Below are positions 1 to 9,232 of a stretch of 64,000 nucleotides of DNA, in pieces. Source of the stretch: an uncultured Maribacter sp. (GTDB lineage Bacteria > Bacteroidota > Bacteroidia > Flavobacteriales > Flavobacteriaceae); assembly GCF_947500985.1 (NCBI RefSeq), contig NZ_CANMTX010000002.1, positions 558,001 through 622,000 of the forward strand, read 5' to 3'. The notes below the pieces were generated by a model. The model saw only the letters and a list, made by a program, of their open reading frames with translations. It was not told the origin of the DNA and did not search any database. A program made the position numbers and the translations under genes. Numbering within the stretch: the first letter of the stretch is position 1; every line of letters begins with the position of its first letter.

Positions 1-1293
1 ACTGGTTGTAATGAAAGGTCCGGTTGCAATGGCAGGATCTATACCTCTTTTATCTAAAAATAATGGAACGAAAGTACCAATGAACCCTGCTACTACGATT
101 ACCGCAATTAACGAAATGGAAATTGCCAATGAGGTAGGGAAATCTCCCTTCCATATCCATGTAAAAATCAATAATAAACACGAAAGAATAAATCCGTTCA
201 GTAATGCCAAAAGCATTTCTTTAATCAATCGGCTACCTATACTTCCCTTAATATCATCATTTGCCAGACCTTGAACAATAATAGCGCTAGACTGAACACC
301 AACATTACCTGCCATTGCGGCTATAAGTGGGGTAAAAAGGAATAGCACAGTATATTCGCGAAACATTTCTTCAAAACCTCCCATAATTACAGCTGCCCCT
401 GCACCACCAAAAAGACCTAGAATTAACCATGGTAAACGTGCTTTTGTAAGATCCAAAATGCTATCATCTGCTTCTACATCTTGTGATATACCCGCTGCCA
501 TCTGGTAATCGCGTTCAGCTTCTTCTTTTATAACATCTATAATGTCATCAATGGTAATACGACCTACCAGTCTGCCTATTTCATCAACTACTGGTATGGC
601 TTCTAAGTCATACTTACTCATTATTCTAGCAACTTCTTCTGGGTCTTCGTTGACATTGACAGAATCTACGTTCTTTATAAAAACGTCTTTAATGTGAGAT
701 TTGGTCGAAGTGGTCAGTAAATCTTTTAACGATAATCTTCCTTTTAGTTTGTCTTCGTCATCAACTACATAAATGGAATGTACACGCGTAACATTTTCTG
801 CCTGTGCCCGCATTTCTTTTACACAGGTAAGCACATTCCAATTTTCATTGACTTTTACAAGCTCTTTTGCCATAAGTCCGCCAGCAGAATCGTCAGCATA
901 TCTTAATAGATCAACGATATCTTTTGCATGTTCCCTGTCTTCAATTTTAGAGATAACGTCTTGAATCTGATCTTTGGGTAGCTCGCCAATGATATCTGCA
1001 GCATCATCGGTATCTAGCTCCTCTAGTTCACCAGCAATTTCTTTTGTAGAAAGACTACTTAATATAGCTTCACGAACGTCTTCATCTAACTCGGTAAGGA
1101 CATCTGAGGTTTTGTCACTATCCAATAACTTAATTAGATAGGTAGCTTTTTCCTTATCTAATTCATTAATGATCTCGGCGACATCGGCATAATGCACAGC
1201 ACCTAGCATAGAATTAAGTTCAGCATCATTGTTATGTTCAATGAGCTGTTCTATTTCTACTACAAATTCTTCGGTTAGCTTAAAGGGTGTCAT
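1..1293 (-). CDS. mgtE: Magnesium transporter MgtE (partial, 3' end outside window)
   Basis: About 431 codons are visible on the minus strand, starting at ATG 1293-1291 and running off the left edge, so roughly the last 20 residues of a typical 450-residue MgtE are missing. The layout is that of the family: an N-terminal helical MgtE_N superhelix (about residues 1-130), two CBS domains (about 130-255, with [16 protein letters not shown] in the second), then a membrane part (from about 275) with the conserved [18 protein letters not shown] segment of the Mg2+ pore. In the family it is a Mg2+-gated inner-membrane Mg2+ channel. The start overlaps the 3' end of rsmA by 14 bp, so the two are probably co-translated. 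Identity is secure; only the terminus is unseen. Confidence 0.95.
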   Translation of the reverse strand, partial: MTPFKLTEEFVVEIEQLIEHNNDAELNSMLGAVHYADVAEIINELDKEKATYLIKLLDSDKTSDVLTELDEDVREAILSSLSTKEIAGELEELDTDDAADIIGELPKDQIQDVISKIEDREHAKDIVDLLRYADDSAGGLMAKELVKVNENWNVLTCVKEMRAQAENVTRVHSIYVVDDEDKLKGRLSLKDLLTTSTKSHIKDVFIKNVDSVNVNEDPEEVARIMSKYDLEAIPVVDEIGRLVGRITIDDIIDVIKEEAERDYQMAAGISQDVEADDSILDLTKARLPWLILGLFGGAGAAVIMGGFEEMFREYTVLFLFTPLIAAMAGNVGVQSSAIIVQGLANDDIKGSIGSRLIKEMLLALLNGFILSCLLLIFTWIWKGDFPTSLAISISLIAVIVVAGFIGTFVPLFLDKRGIDPAIATGPFITTS

Positions 1294-2146
1294 TTACTAT
1301 TTTGTTCGTCAATGCTATAAAATCGTCGACAGCTAATTGTTCTGGTCGAAGGTCAAATATAGTATCTTCTCTTAAATTATCTGATAATGTAAATGTTTTT
1401 AAACTGTTACGTAAGGTCTTTCTACGTTGATTAAATGCAGTTTTTACCACACGATACAATAGTTGCTCATCGCAAGAAAGTTCAAAATTTGCTTTACGAG
1501 TTAATCGTAATACGCCCGACTGTACTTTTGGGGGAGGATCAAAAACATCTGGTTCAACGGTGAAAAGATATTCCGCTTCATAAAAAGCTTGTACCAAAAC
1601 CGAAAGAATACCGTATGCCTTACTGCCTTCTGGTGAGCAAATACGTTGCGCGACTTCTTTCTGAAACATTCCTGAAAATTCAGGTATTTGATTTCTAAGG
1701 GTTAACATTTTAAAAACTATTTGCGTAGAGATATTATATGGGAAGTTACCAGTTATACCAAATTGCTCATCGCCAAAAAGGGTTGAAGTATCAAAATTTA
1801 AAAAATCTGCTTCAATTACCTTAAAAGTACCGTCACCTTCAAATGCTTTGGGGTGTTCTAGAGGGAAGGTCTCATTTAAGTAAGTGATGGACTCCGTATC
1901 CAAATCCATAGCCACTAAATTACTATCTCGTAAAAGAAGGTATTTAGTAAGTACTCCAGTACCCGGACCAATTTCTATTACATTCTTATAATCTTGTTGT
2001 AATAGTGTTTCGGCTATTTGTCGGGCAATGTCCTCATCTTTTAAGAAGTGTTGGCCTAGGTATTTCTTTGCTTTTACAGGACCTTTTTCGTATTGCTTTT
2101 TATGAGCATACTTATCACCTTTATTCTTCTTTCTTTTCGTTCCCAT
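1280..2146 (-). CDS. rsmA: 16S rRNA dimethyladenosine transferase RsmA (KsgA)
   Basis: A 288-residue SAM-dependent methyltransferase that in this family dimethylates two adjacent adenines in helix 45 of 16S rRNA during 30S maturation. Visible motifs are the KKYLGQHFL opening, the SAM loop IEIGPGTG at about residues 57-64, the acidic SAM ribose site (AMDLD, about 79-83) and the catalytic NFPY motif at 134-137, followed by the C-terminal [15 protein letters not shown] segment. The first 24 residues are a Lys/Arg-rich extension ahead of the usual family start. No other Met lies in it, so the start stands. It sits upstream of and overlaps mgtE, and follows the DUF4286/GGCT gene by 20 bp, suggesting one operon. 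Confidence 0.96.
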   Translation of the reverse strand: MGTKRKKNKGDKYAHKKQYEKGPVKAKKYLGQHFLKDEDIARQIAETLLQQDYKNVIEIGPGTGVLTKYLLLRDSNLVAMDLDTESITYLNETFPLEHPKAFEGDGTFKVIEADFLNFDTSTLFGDEQFGITGNFPYNISTQIVFKMLTLRNQIPEFSGMFQKEVAQRICSPEGSKAYGILSVLVQAFYEAEYLFTVEPDVFDPPPKVQSGVLRLTRKANFELSCDEQLLYRVVKTAFNQRRKTLRNSLKTFTLSDNLREDTIFDLRPEQLAVDDFIALTNKIVNDTL

Positions 2147-2166
2147 AGCTCTAATTTAACGGTGCC

Positions 2167-2799
2167 TTATTTTGCAATATATGCCCAAGCATTTTTTCCT
2201 GAAGCCAATTGAATTTCAATTCTTTCGTAAGCTTCACCTTCGTATCTATCTGCTTTTTGTAATTCTTGATGAGATAGGGTGTACACTTGCCCTTTTATAG
2301 CATCTTCTTTAATACCTGTATGTTGAAGGGTAGGGTAGAGGTTAGCTACTTTTGTATCAGATAATGCATATAAAGGTAATTCGTCTTCGAATCCGTTTAA
2401 AGGTCTTGCGAAAATTCCCAATTGTACTTCTAATTCTTGTAAAGTTCCGTACGTAAATAGATAATGAGTAGCAGTTGCTCTTTGTACAAAGAATTCATCT
2501 ACTACTTCTAATTCCGTTTTAAAAGAAACTAATTGACCAGCAAATTTCTTCTGAATACTTTCTATTAGCGCAGGTGCGTCTTCTTCATAGTATCTTTCTA
2601 AGGTAGCTTTGTCTTTTACGGTATATTGTACCGAGTACGTGAAGCCGCCCATATCTTCTTCAACTAATACTTTTGCGAATTTTGCACTCAAGAATTTACC
2701 TGTTGATAGTACTTTTGGAATATGTGTTTCTTTCATCCACTGCAACCAGGTTTCATGAGCTGTTTCTTCTACATTCGTGGTAACGTTATATATATACAT
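2167..2799 (-). CDS. DUF4286 - gamma-glutamylcyclotransferase (AIG2-like) fusion protein
   Basis: A 210-residue cytoplasmic protein with two parts. Residues 1 to about 105 resemble DUF4286 (opening MYIYNVTTNVEETAHETWLQ), a small ferredoxin-like-fold family of unknown role common in Bacteroidota. Residues about 112-210 form a gamma-glutamylcyclotransferase/AIG2-like domain: the YLFTYGTLQ substrate loop is present, and the family's catalytic acid is probably the Glu in DRYEGEAYERI. GGCT-fold enzymes release 5-oxoproline from gamma-glutamyl amines or peptides; the substrate here cannot be told. The gene lies 20 bp upstream of rsmA on the same strand. The two-domain arrangement is read directly from the sequence; the function is by family only. 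Confidence 0.8.
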   Translation of the reverse strand: MYIYNVTTNVEETAHETWLQWMKETHIPKVLSTGKFLSAKFAKVLVEEDMGGFTYSVQYTVKDKATLERYYEEDAPALIESIQKKFAGQLVSFKTELEVVDEFFVQRATATHYLFTYGTLQELEVQLGIFARPLNGFEDELPLYALSDTKVANLYPTLQHTGIKEDAIKGQVYTLSHQELQKADRYEGEAYERIEIQLASGKNAWAYIAK

Positions 2800-2873
2800 G
2801 GGTTTATCAAGTTCTATTTGAAATGCAAAGTTAGTTCAACTAGGGCTTAAAACGAATTAGATAATACCTGTTT

Positions 2874-4661
2874 TTAATTTATAGCGTCTCCACGTAAAAT
2901 TCTAAAGTTCTTTCTTGCTTCAGGAAAGTAGTAACTGTCTTGATAATTATAGATGATTTTCTCGTATTGCTGTTTAGCTTTCAACGGATCGTTCAATACT
3001 TTTCTATACAATTCGCCAAGAGCATAATAGGCATCATCGGCTAGAATGCCATTACCGTAGAATGTGATGATTTTTTGATAGTTTAGTTGCGCCTCTTCGT
3101 ACTTTTTTTGCTTCTCAAATAATTGTGCTTGTTTTAAAAGTGACTCATCTTCAATTTTTTCTCCTTTATGATTTTCTAAAATATCGCCTAATGCTGTAAT
3201 TGCCTCATCAGTTTTATTTTGATAGGCTAAAAAATCTGCCCTAGCATATTTTTTTAGAGCAGTTTGGGTAGAGTCTTCAAGTGAGTTGTCTGATATCAAT
3301 AGGCTCAATTGCATAGCATCGTTGGCAATTAGTTGAGAGGTAGAACTTCGCAATACCTTTAATTGCGTTAATGCCCAATCGAAATCTCCTTTATAGAAAC
3401 TAGTTTGTGCTACTTTATAACGGGCATCTTGACCAAGTACATCGTTCTTTAATTTTTGCTGAATCTGAGAGAAGTAGATGAGTGCTTCGTTAAACTTTTT
3501 GTCATAAACCAAAATATCACCTAATGCTAATTTTAAATATGCGGTACCTCTATCATTTAATGGTAGTTCTAAACTATTCTTCAGCAATTTTTCTGCAGGC
3601 GCTGGGTCATTCTTTGTAAACGTTAGAAAATTAGCATAGGCTACTTGAAGTTGTAACGATTGCGTTTTGTAGCCATATTCATCTACTAAGTCATCGTATT
3701 TTTTTTGAATAGCATCTAATTGATTGGTAGAAGCATTCAATAATTCAATGTCAATGAGGTTTAACTCTGCATCTAATTGGGTTATTTTATTGCTGGTATT
3801 TTCAATAATATAGCTGTAAATATCTTTGGCAACTTCATGTTCTTCATTATCTAGAGCATCGTTGCCTAAATTTTCTAAGCGAGTTGTAGAGCTGCCGTTC
3901 ATACGTTTGAAAATGGCTTTTTCTTGCCTGAACGCACTGCCGTATTGCTTTTGCTGAACGAATAACCAGCTTAAAAGTTCGTTCCAAAGAATATTTGGAT
4001 TCTTTTGTGCGCGTTCTAATAGTACTTTTTTTAAGAGTATGTTGTTTTTGTTTTCCGCATCTTCAGAAACGAAATCATCAATACTCCTTAATATGTTAGA
4101 TTTAGATGTTTTGCCATCAATAACAAGATTTAGATATGAGTTATACATTGCTTCGACATTGCCTTGTTCTCCATAAATTCTGGCAAGTTGAAAGTTGAAG
4201 TTTAGTGCCGGATTTAGTTTCATTGATGTTTGAAAGGCTTTTATAGCCATATCTAAAAGACTGTATTTTTGAAACTGAAGACCTATGGCATATCCATAAT
4301 TAGGATTTTTAGAGATGATATCTAAAGCTTTGTCATAATACGTTTGTGCCATTTCTTCTTTTTCTTGAAGGGCATAATTGTAACCTAAGTCTATTAATAA
4401 TGTTGGGTAGGGATTACGGTCTTTTAGACGCTGGTTTAAAAAATCTTCAGCATCTTGGTAGCGTTCTAATTGCTGATAGCAAGCAACTAAATCTTGAACA
4501 TATTCCGTTCTTCTCGGGCTTTTTTCTACTAGTTTTTCGTAAAAAACTACTGCTTTTTCAAAATCACCATCAGCAAAATATTGCTTTGCTAAGAAATCAT
4601 CTTGAGCAAAGGCAAACATAGAAAGTGCTAAATATGTTATTATGAAAAAGATAAAGCGCAT
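2874..4661 (-). CDS. Secreted tetratricopeptide-repeat protein
   Basis: A 595-residue protein with an N-terminal signal peptide (hydrophobic core IFFIITYLALSMFAFAQ, cleavage probably after FAFA). The rest is a chain of TPR-type helix pairs, for example AKQYFADGDFEKAVVFYEKL near the N-terminus and DDAYYALGELYRKVLNDPLK near the C-terminus. It is likely a periplasmic scaffold for protein-protein contacts. I placed the start at ATG 4661; an upstream TTG two codons earlier gives no advantage. It has no enzymatic motif. Neighbours on both sides are on the same strand but are unrelated in function, so context gives no pathway. Confidence 0.85.
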   Translation of the reverse strand: MRFIFFIITYLALSMFAFAQDDFLAKQYFADGDFEKAVVFYEKLVEKSPRRTEYVQDLVACYQQLERYQDAEDFLNQRLKDRNPYPTLLIDLGYNYALQEKEEMAQTYYDKALDIISKNPNYGYAIGLQFQKYSLLDMAIKAFQTSMKLNPALNFNFQLARIYGEQGNVEAMYNSYLNLVIDGKTSKSNILRSIDDFVSEDAENKNNILLKKVLLERAQKNPNILWNELLSWLFVQQKQYGSAFRQEKAIFKRMNGSSTTRLENLGNDALDNEEHEVAKDIYSYIIENTSNKITQLDAELNLIDIELLNASTNQLDAIQKKYDDLVDEYGYKTQSLQLQVAYANFLTFTKNDPAPAEKLLKNSLELPLNDRGTAYLKLALGDILVYDKKFNEALIYFSQIQQKLKNDVLGQDARYKVAQTSFYKGDFDWALTQLKVLRSSTSQLIANDAMQLSLLISDNSLEDSTQTALKKYARADFLAYQNKTDEAITALGDILENHKGEKIEDESLLKQAQLFEKQKKYEEAQLNYQKIITFYGNGILADDAYYALGELYRKVLNDPLKAKQQYEKIIYNYQDSYYFPEARKNFRILRGDAIN

Positions 4662-4777
4662 AATCAAATATACATAGAATGCAGTAAGTTGTTGTTAAGT
4701 AGATGCTAACAAGCACTTGATTTTATGCGATAATAGTATTTATTTTTTAGTGAGTAATTCTTGTAATAACTATAGTA

Positions 4778-5104
4778 TTAATGAGATACTACTTTAAGAC
4801 CTATAATAGAACCTATTAATGTTGTAATGAAAAGTAAACGTAAAAAAGTAGCTGGTTCTTTGAATACGAATATACCAACTAGTACTGTACCTACGGCACC
4901 AATACCTGTCCACACGGCATATGCGGTACCAATGGGTAATGTTTGTGTCGCTTTCACTAATAGTATCATACTTATGGCAAGTGCAACTAAAAACCCAACA
5001 TACCATAAGTACATTTCATTACCAGTGGTTTCTTTGGCTTTACCTAAACAAAATGCGAAGGCTACCTCAAAAAGACCCGCGATTATTAATAGTGCCCAAT
5101 TCAT
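4778..5104 (-). CDS. Small multidrug resistance family exporter, Gdx/SugE-type
   Basis: A 108-residue inner-membrane protein with four predicted transmembrane helices, the normal SMR length. The essential membrane glutamate is present in helix 1 (AGLFEVAFA, Glu13). The helix-3 signature GTAYAVWTGIGAVGT and the ending IGSIIGLKVVSH match the SugE/Gdx branch, whose characterised members export guanidinium in exchange for protons, better than the EmrE/Qac branch. It is a single gene, not a paired SMR heterodimer. There are only 44 bp between its start and the next gene upstream, too little for a guanidine riboswitch leader of the usual kind, and none is seen. Drug-type specificity cannot be excluded. 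Confidence 0.88.
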   Translation of the reverse strand: MNWALLIIAGLFEVAFAFCLGKAKETTGNEMYLWYVGFLVALAISMILLVKATQTLPIGTAYAVWTGIGAVGTVLVGIFVFKEPATFLRLLFITTLIGSIIGLKVVSH

Positions 5105-5148
5105 AATACAAATACTTAGTTATACTAAAGGTCGATAATCTCTTCTAC

Positions 5149-5991
5149 CTATTCATTGTAATGAAGGTATTTTTTAAGTGTGGTGTCTTCGCAGATAAAC
5201 GAAAGATCTTCGTTGTAAATAGCTTGGTAATCAGCATAAACCTGATCGCAGTTGCTTTCGTTATAATGAATTATAATAACGAGTTTTTCGTTATCTAAAA
5301 AACTTTGTGCTCCGGAGGTATCCCACCAATTTTTCTCATCATTGTATGATTCATACGTTACCCCATCAAAATCTTCCGCATTTTCAACGAAGTTCTTTGC
5401 CATGCATTTCATACCTTTTTCATGTACATAATTACAAAGCTCTTTATAATAGGCAATACCATCTTCTTTCGATACTTGAATGCCATAAGTTTCTCGTGTG
5501 TCATCATATAAAGCCCAATCCATATTATCGAATTCTACCCAATCAAAACCTAAATCGGCAATTTTATCAATTCGAGCTTTCATAACATCGATTATTCCGG
5601 TAGTGGTAGTATTTACAAAATATTCACCTGGCCACTCTGCCCATTGTTCTGCAGTTAAAAAAGGTTGAAGCTGATTGAAATCATCTCTCCAATCTTCACC
5701 TGTGCCAATGCTTATATATGCCGCTAATTGATTGCCATTTGCTTTTATTGCAGCAATTGATTCTGCAACATCATCTTCAAACGGATCAACCAATACATAA
5801 GCATTAGTTGCATTTAAAGCAATGTACGCAACTTGGTCTACCTCAAAATTTTCAATATATGCGTGGTTGTAGACTGGTATAGCGTTGAAATTTTCATTTT
5901 CTTCCGTTACCTCTTCGATATTAGTATTGTCATCTTGGTTACTGCAAGCAAGAAAGACCGATAACATTAAAAGTAAGACGAGGTTTTTCAT
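5149..5991 (-). CDS. Lipoprotein with GH114-like (endo-alpha-1,4-polygalactosaminidase-type) domain
   Basis: A 280-residue lipoprotein: the lipobox LSVFLAC lies at the end of a short hydrophobic leader, followed by an acidic Asn/Glu-rich linker (about residues 17-38). The remaining TIM-barrel-like part has the hallmarks of the GH114/TM1410 family: AYISIGTGEDWRDDF near residue 95, WPGEYFVN, and the conserved LGFDWVEFDNMDW stretch with clustered acidic residues, then a late CAKNFVEN-like strand and a Glu/Asp-rich loop. Family members are thought to hydrolyse galactosaminoglycan-type exopolysaccharides. It is probably anchored to the cell surface or periplasmic face of the outer membrane. The exact substrate is not evident, and it lies away from the polysaccharide locus. 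Confidence 0.75.
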   Translation of the reverse strand: MKNLVLLLMLSVFLACSNQDDNTNIEEVTEENENFNAIPVYNHAYIENFEVDQVAYIALNATNAYVLVDPFEDDVAESIAAIKANGNQLAAYISIGTGEDWRDDFNQLQPFLTAEQWAEWPGEYFVNTTTTGIIDVMKARIDKIADLGFDWVEFDNMDWALYDDTRETYGIQVSKEDGIAYYKELCNYVHEKGMKCMAKNFVENAEDFDGVTYESYNDEKNWWDTSGAQSFLDNEKLVIIIHYNESNCDQVYADYQAIYNEDLSFICEDTTLKKYLHYNE

Positions 5992-6094
5992 AATAAGTAT
6001 TTAAGGTAAAATTTAAGACAAATAAAAGACTGTCTGTTTATATACGCCTAGGAATAGAAATTAGCCTATTCGAACCTTAATGTGAAAGTTGATG

Positions 6095-7636
6095 CTATTT
6101 TAAATCGGGTGATTTTCTGTGTTTGGTGCCCTGTTCATAAGAATAGCTAAGTCCTATTAAAACAGGCTCGTCATACATTCTGCCCAGAAACTGAAGTCCC
6201 GCAGGTAGATTTTTACTTGTAAAACCCATAGGAACTGTAAAAGCTGGCTGCCCCGTATGCGGACTAATAGTTTGACTATTGTCTCCCTTATATTCTTCTT
6301 GAAATTGATCAATAGGTGCTGGTGGATTGTTCCATGATGGATATACCATGGCATCTAGTTGTAAAGAATCCATCATATTTTCAATAGCTTCTCTAAAAGC
6401 AACTCTGCGTATATCTGTATAGGCATCTAAACAGGGTATTTCTGAATCGTCCCATCTTCCAGTATGGGCGGCATTTCTTACTAACCTTTCTCTCGCAAAA
6501 TCCGACTTGCTTCCTACTTCAATAATATCTTCAATGGTTTTTAGCGAATCATTTTTAACGTAATCGGATAAAAAAGTCTCGACATCTTCGCGAAAAGTGG
6601 CACACCATTGGTTTTGTTTTAAGTTCTGAAAATCAGGTACAATAACCGAATCGATGACCGAAGCACCTAAGGAGTCTAATTGGAGAAGTGCATTATTAAA
6701 TAATTGATTTATTTCAGAATGCGGATTGTCATCACTTAAGGTTCTTAGAACACCTATTCTTGAGCCGTTTAGGGCATCTTTTTTAAGAAATTGTGTGTAA
6801 TCTGCTGGTGTCTTCCCCTCTGAATATGTTGTTAGTGGGTCTTTAGGGTCTATACCTGCAATAACTTCTAATACTTTAGTTGCATCTTCAACAGTTCGGC
6901 ACATAGGACCGACTACATCATTTCTCAAATAAAGCGGAACAATTGCGCTTCTACTAACTAAACCTAGGGTGGTTCTAAACCCTACTAATGCATTGTGAGA
7001 TGACGGACCTCTAATGGAATTTCCGGTATCTGTTCCTAGCCCTATAGTTCCAAAATTAGCAGCGATCGAAGTACCAGTACCACCACTAGATCCAGCAGGT
7101 ACATAATTGGTGTTATATGGATTTCTAGTCGTGCCAGCTGTTGAACTTTCGCTGTGCATAGGGCTAAATGCCCATTCGGCCATGTTAGATTTTGCAATGA
7201 TTATGGCACCAGCTTCAACAAGTTTTTTAATAATAAACGCATCTTCTTCAGGTATATAGTTTTGCAGTGCTAGTGAACCGGCAGTAGTAGGTAAACCTTC
7301 TGTATTGATATTATCTTTAACAATTAACGGTATGCCGTGTAAAGGACGTAAAATGCCTGTTTTTTTATATTCTTCATCAAGAGATTTAGCAATGTCAAGA
7401 GCATTTTTATTTATTGTAGTAAGGGCATTTATTGAAGTATCATATTTTTCAATTCTATTTAAATATGATTGTACTAATTGTTGACTATTAAGGGTTTTGG
7501 CTTCATAAGCTTTATGAATGTCAGTGATAGTCAGTTCTTCAATATCAAATTCTATATTTTCCGTAATTTTTTCATCAGAGCAACTGAATAATATCATACT
7601 GATAATCAACAAATAGTAATTGAATTTGAAATTCAT
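6095..7636 (-). CDS. Amidase-signature-family lipoprotein
   Basis: A 513-residue amidase with a lipoprotein signal (IISMILFSC lipobox). I chose ATG 7636 rather than 7663 because it gives a compact signal peptide. The Ser-cisSer-Lys triad is visible: Lys in HGIPLIVKDNINTEG, the cis-Ser loop PAGSSGGTGTSIAA, and the nucleophilic Ser in TDTGNSIRGPSSHN. Members hydrolyse amides of varied substrates (for example peptide amides, glutamyl-tRNA or fatty acid amides). An exported, lipid-anchored form is typical of Bacteroidota and points to scavenging or detoxification at the cell surface, not GatA function. The gene is monocistronic by spacing. Confidence 0.9.
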   Translation of the reverse strand: MNFKFNYYLLIISMILFSCSDEKITENIEFDIEELTITDIHKAYEAKTLNSQQLVQSYLNRIEKYDTSINALTTINKNALDIAKSLDEEYKKTGILRPLHGIPLIVKDNINTEGLPTTAGSLALQNYIPEEDAFIIKKLVEAGAIIIAKSNMAEWAFSPMHSESSTAGTTRNPYNTNYVPAGSSGGTGTSIAANFGTIGLGTDTGNSIRGPSSHNALVGFRTTLGLVSRSAIVPLYLRNDVVGPMCRTVEDATKVLEVIAGIDPKDPLTTYSEGKTPADYTQFLKKDALNGSRIGVLRTLSDDNPHSEINQLFNNALLQLDSLGASVIDSVIVPDFQNLKQNQWCATFREDVETFLSDYVKNDSLKTIEDIIEVGSKSDFARERLVRNAAHTGRWDDSEIPCLDAYTDIRRVAFREAIENMMDSLQLDAMVYPSWNNPPAPIDQFQEEYKGDNSQTISPHTGQPAFTVPMGFTSKNLPAGLQFLGRMYDEPVLIGLSYSYEQGTKHRKSPDLK

Positions 7637-7789
7637 AATGTAGAAGGTTTTAAATTTTATCAATTCATGTTACTAATGAAAATTGAACGTTTTACTAAAA
7701 TAATGAATATTGATGGGGTTGGGGTGTAGCGTTATAAATGAAAAGATGATTTTATCATTTCCATATTTTTAGGTATATTTTTTTAATAT

Positions 7790-7823
7790 AAAACGCCGTA
7801 CAACAGGGGTTATACGACGTTTT
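7790..7823 (-). terminator. Probable rho-independent terminator downstream of serS
   Basis: An 11-bp stem (7790-7800 with 7813-7823) with one G-U pair on the minus-strand transcript and a 12-nt loop, ending in GGCGUUUU. It sits 60 bp beyond the serS stop codon in the correct orientation. The U tract is short. Confidence 0.6.
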
Positions 7824-7882
7824 ATTCAATATTATATTTTAGCCAAAATCTATCATTTAATAGAAAACAGCATTTTTAGTAA

Positions 7883-9154
7883 TTAATCAATCATATCAAA
7901 CCCACAATAAGGTACTAACACCTCAGGAATTTTAATTCCGTCTGCAGTTTGATAATTCTCTAGAATTCCGGCTAAAACACGTGGTAAGGCCAAAGAGCTA
8001 CCATTTAATGTATGAGCTAGTTGATTCTTTCCGTTTTCATCCTTAAAACGTAGTTTTAATCTATTAGCCTGATATGTTTCAAAGTTAGAAACAGAGCTAA
8101 TTTCTAACCATCTGTCTTGTGCAGTTGAGAACACTTCAAAGTCAAACGTAAGTGCAGCTGTGAAACCTAAATCACCACCACATAGTCTTAGAATTCGGTA
8201 TGGCAATTTTAATTCTCGTAGAATATTTTTTACATGCTCAACCATACCATCTAAGGCATCATATGATTTTGAAGGATGCTCTACACGTACAATTTCAACT
8301 TTATCGAATTGGTGTAAGCGGTTTAGACCACGTACATGTGCACCATAACTACCTGCTTCTCTTCTAAAACACGGAGTATACCCTGTATATGTAATAGGAA
8401 AATCACTTTCGTTTACAATAACATCTCTAAAAATATTTGTAACCGGTACTTCTGCAGTTGGTATTAAATAAAGATCATCTGCAGTTACATGGTACATTTG
8501 ACCTTCCTTGTCTGGCAATTGACCTGTGCCATAACCTGAAAGTTCGTTTACCAAATGCGGAACTTGAATTTCAGTGTAACCAGCTTCGGTATTTTTATCT
8601 AAGAAATAAGCAATAAGTGCGCGTTGTAAACGGGCACCTTTACCTTTGTAAACCGGGAACCCTGCGCCTGCAATTTTAACACCTAATTCAAAATCTATGA
8701 TGTCATATTTCTTTGCAAGTTCCCAATGTGGTAGGGCACCTTCAGCCAATTTAGGAATATCACCTTCGCTGAATATTTCTTCATTATCTTCTTCAGTCGA
8801 ACCTTTTTTAACAGAAGCATGCGGCGCATTCGGTAATTGATAAAGAAGTGTTTGTAACTCTTCTTCAGCTAAGTTTAAATCTTCAGCTAATTGTTTAGAT
8901 TCTTCCTTTAATTTTACCGTTTGTTCTTTTAAGGAATTTGCTTCTTGAGCTTTTCCTGTTTTGTACAACACACCAATTTCTTTGGAAATTTTATTCGATT
9001 CCGCCAAAATGTTGTCCAAACTCGTTTGGGCAGCACGTCGGTTTTCATCTAATTGAAGCACTTTTTCAATTAAGGGTTGTGCATCAATATTTCTTTTTCC
9101 AAGGGCAAGGATAATATCTTCTTGATTATCTCTAATGGTCTGTATTTGTAACAT
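7883..9154 (-). CDS. serS: Seryl-tRNA synthetase
   Basis: A 423-residue class II aminoacyl-tRNA synthetase that charges tRNA-Ser (and initial tRNA-Sec where present) with serine in the cytoplasm. Residues 1 to about 110 form the long antiparallel coiled coil that grips the tRNA variable arm. The catalytic domain shows motif 2 (CFRREAGSYGAHVRGLNR) and motif 3 (NGSSLALPRVLAGILENYQ), and the TAEVPVTN serine-binding segment. Length is normal. A hairpin terminator follows it, and 78 bp separate it from the upstream HTTM gene, so it may be transcribed on its own. Confidence 0.97.
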   Translation of the reverse strand: MLQIQTIRDNQEDIILALGKRNIDAQPLIEKVLQLDENRRAAQTSLDNILAESNKISKEIGVLYKTGKAQEANSLKEQTVKLKEESKQLAEDLNLAEEELQTLLYQLPNAPHASVKKGSTEEDNEEIFSEGDIPKLAEGALPHWELAKKYDIIDFELGVKIAGAGFPVYKGKGARLQRALIAYFLDKNTEAGYTEIQVPHLVNELSGYGTGQLPDKEGQMYHVTADDLYLIPTAEVPVTNIFRDVIVNESDFPITYTGYTPCFRREAGSYGAHVRGLNRLHQFDKVEIVRVEHPSKSYDALDGMVEHVKNILRELKLPYRILRLCGGDLGFTAALTFDFEVFSTAQDRWLEISSVSNFETYQANRLKLRFKDENGKNQLAHTLNGSSLALPRVLAGILENYQTADGIKIPEVLVPYCGFDMID

Positions 9155-9232
9155 TATTGAATTGTATTTGACTGCAAATTTACGTTAATCTTATATTTAT
9201 AGCAGGTACTTTGAGGACTAAACACGTATTAA

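Noticed and set aside
4346-4621. Plus-strand reading frame opposite the TPR gene
   Set aside because: It lies fully inside a well-supported gene on the other strand and lacks protein features.
5105-5148. Guanidine riboswitch ahead of the Gdx/SugE-type gene
   Set aside because: Only 44 bp separate it from the next gene and no riboswitch-like fold is seen.
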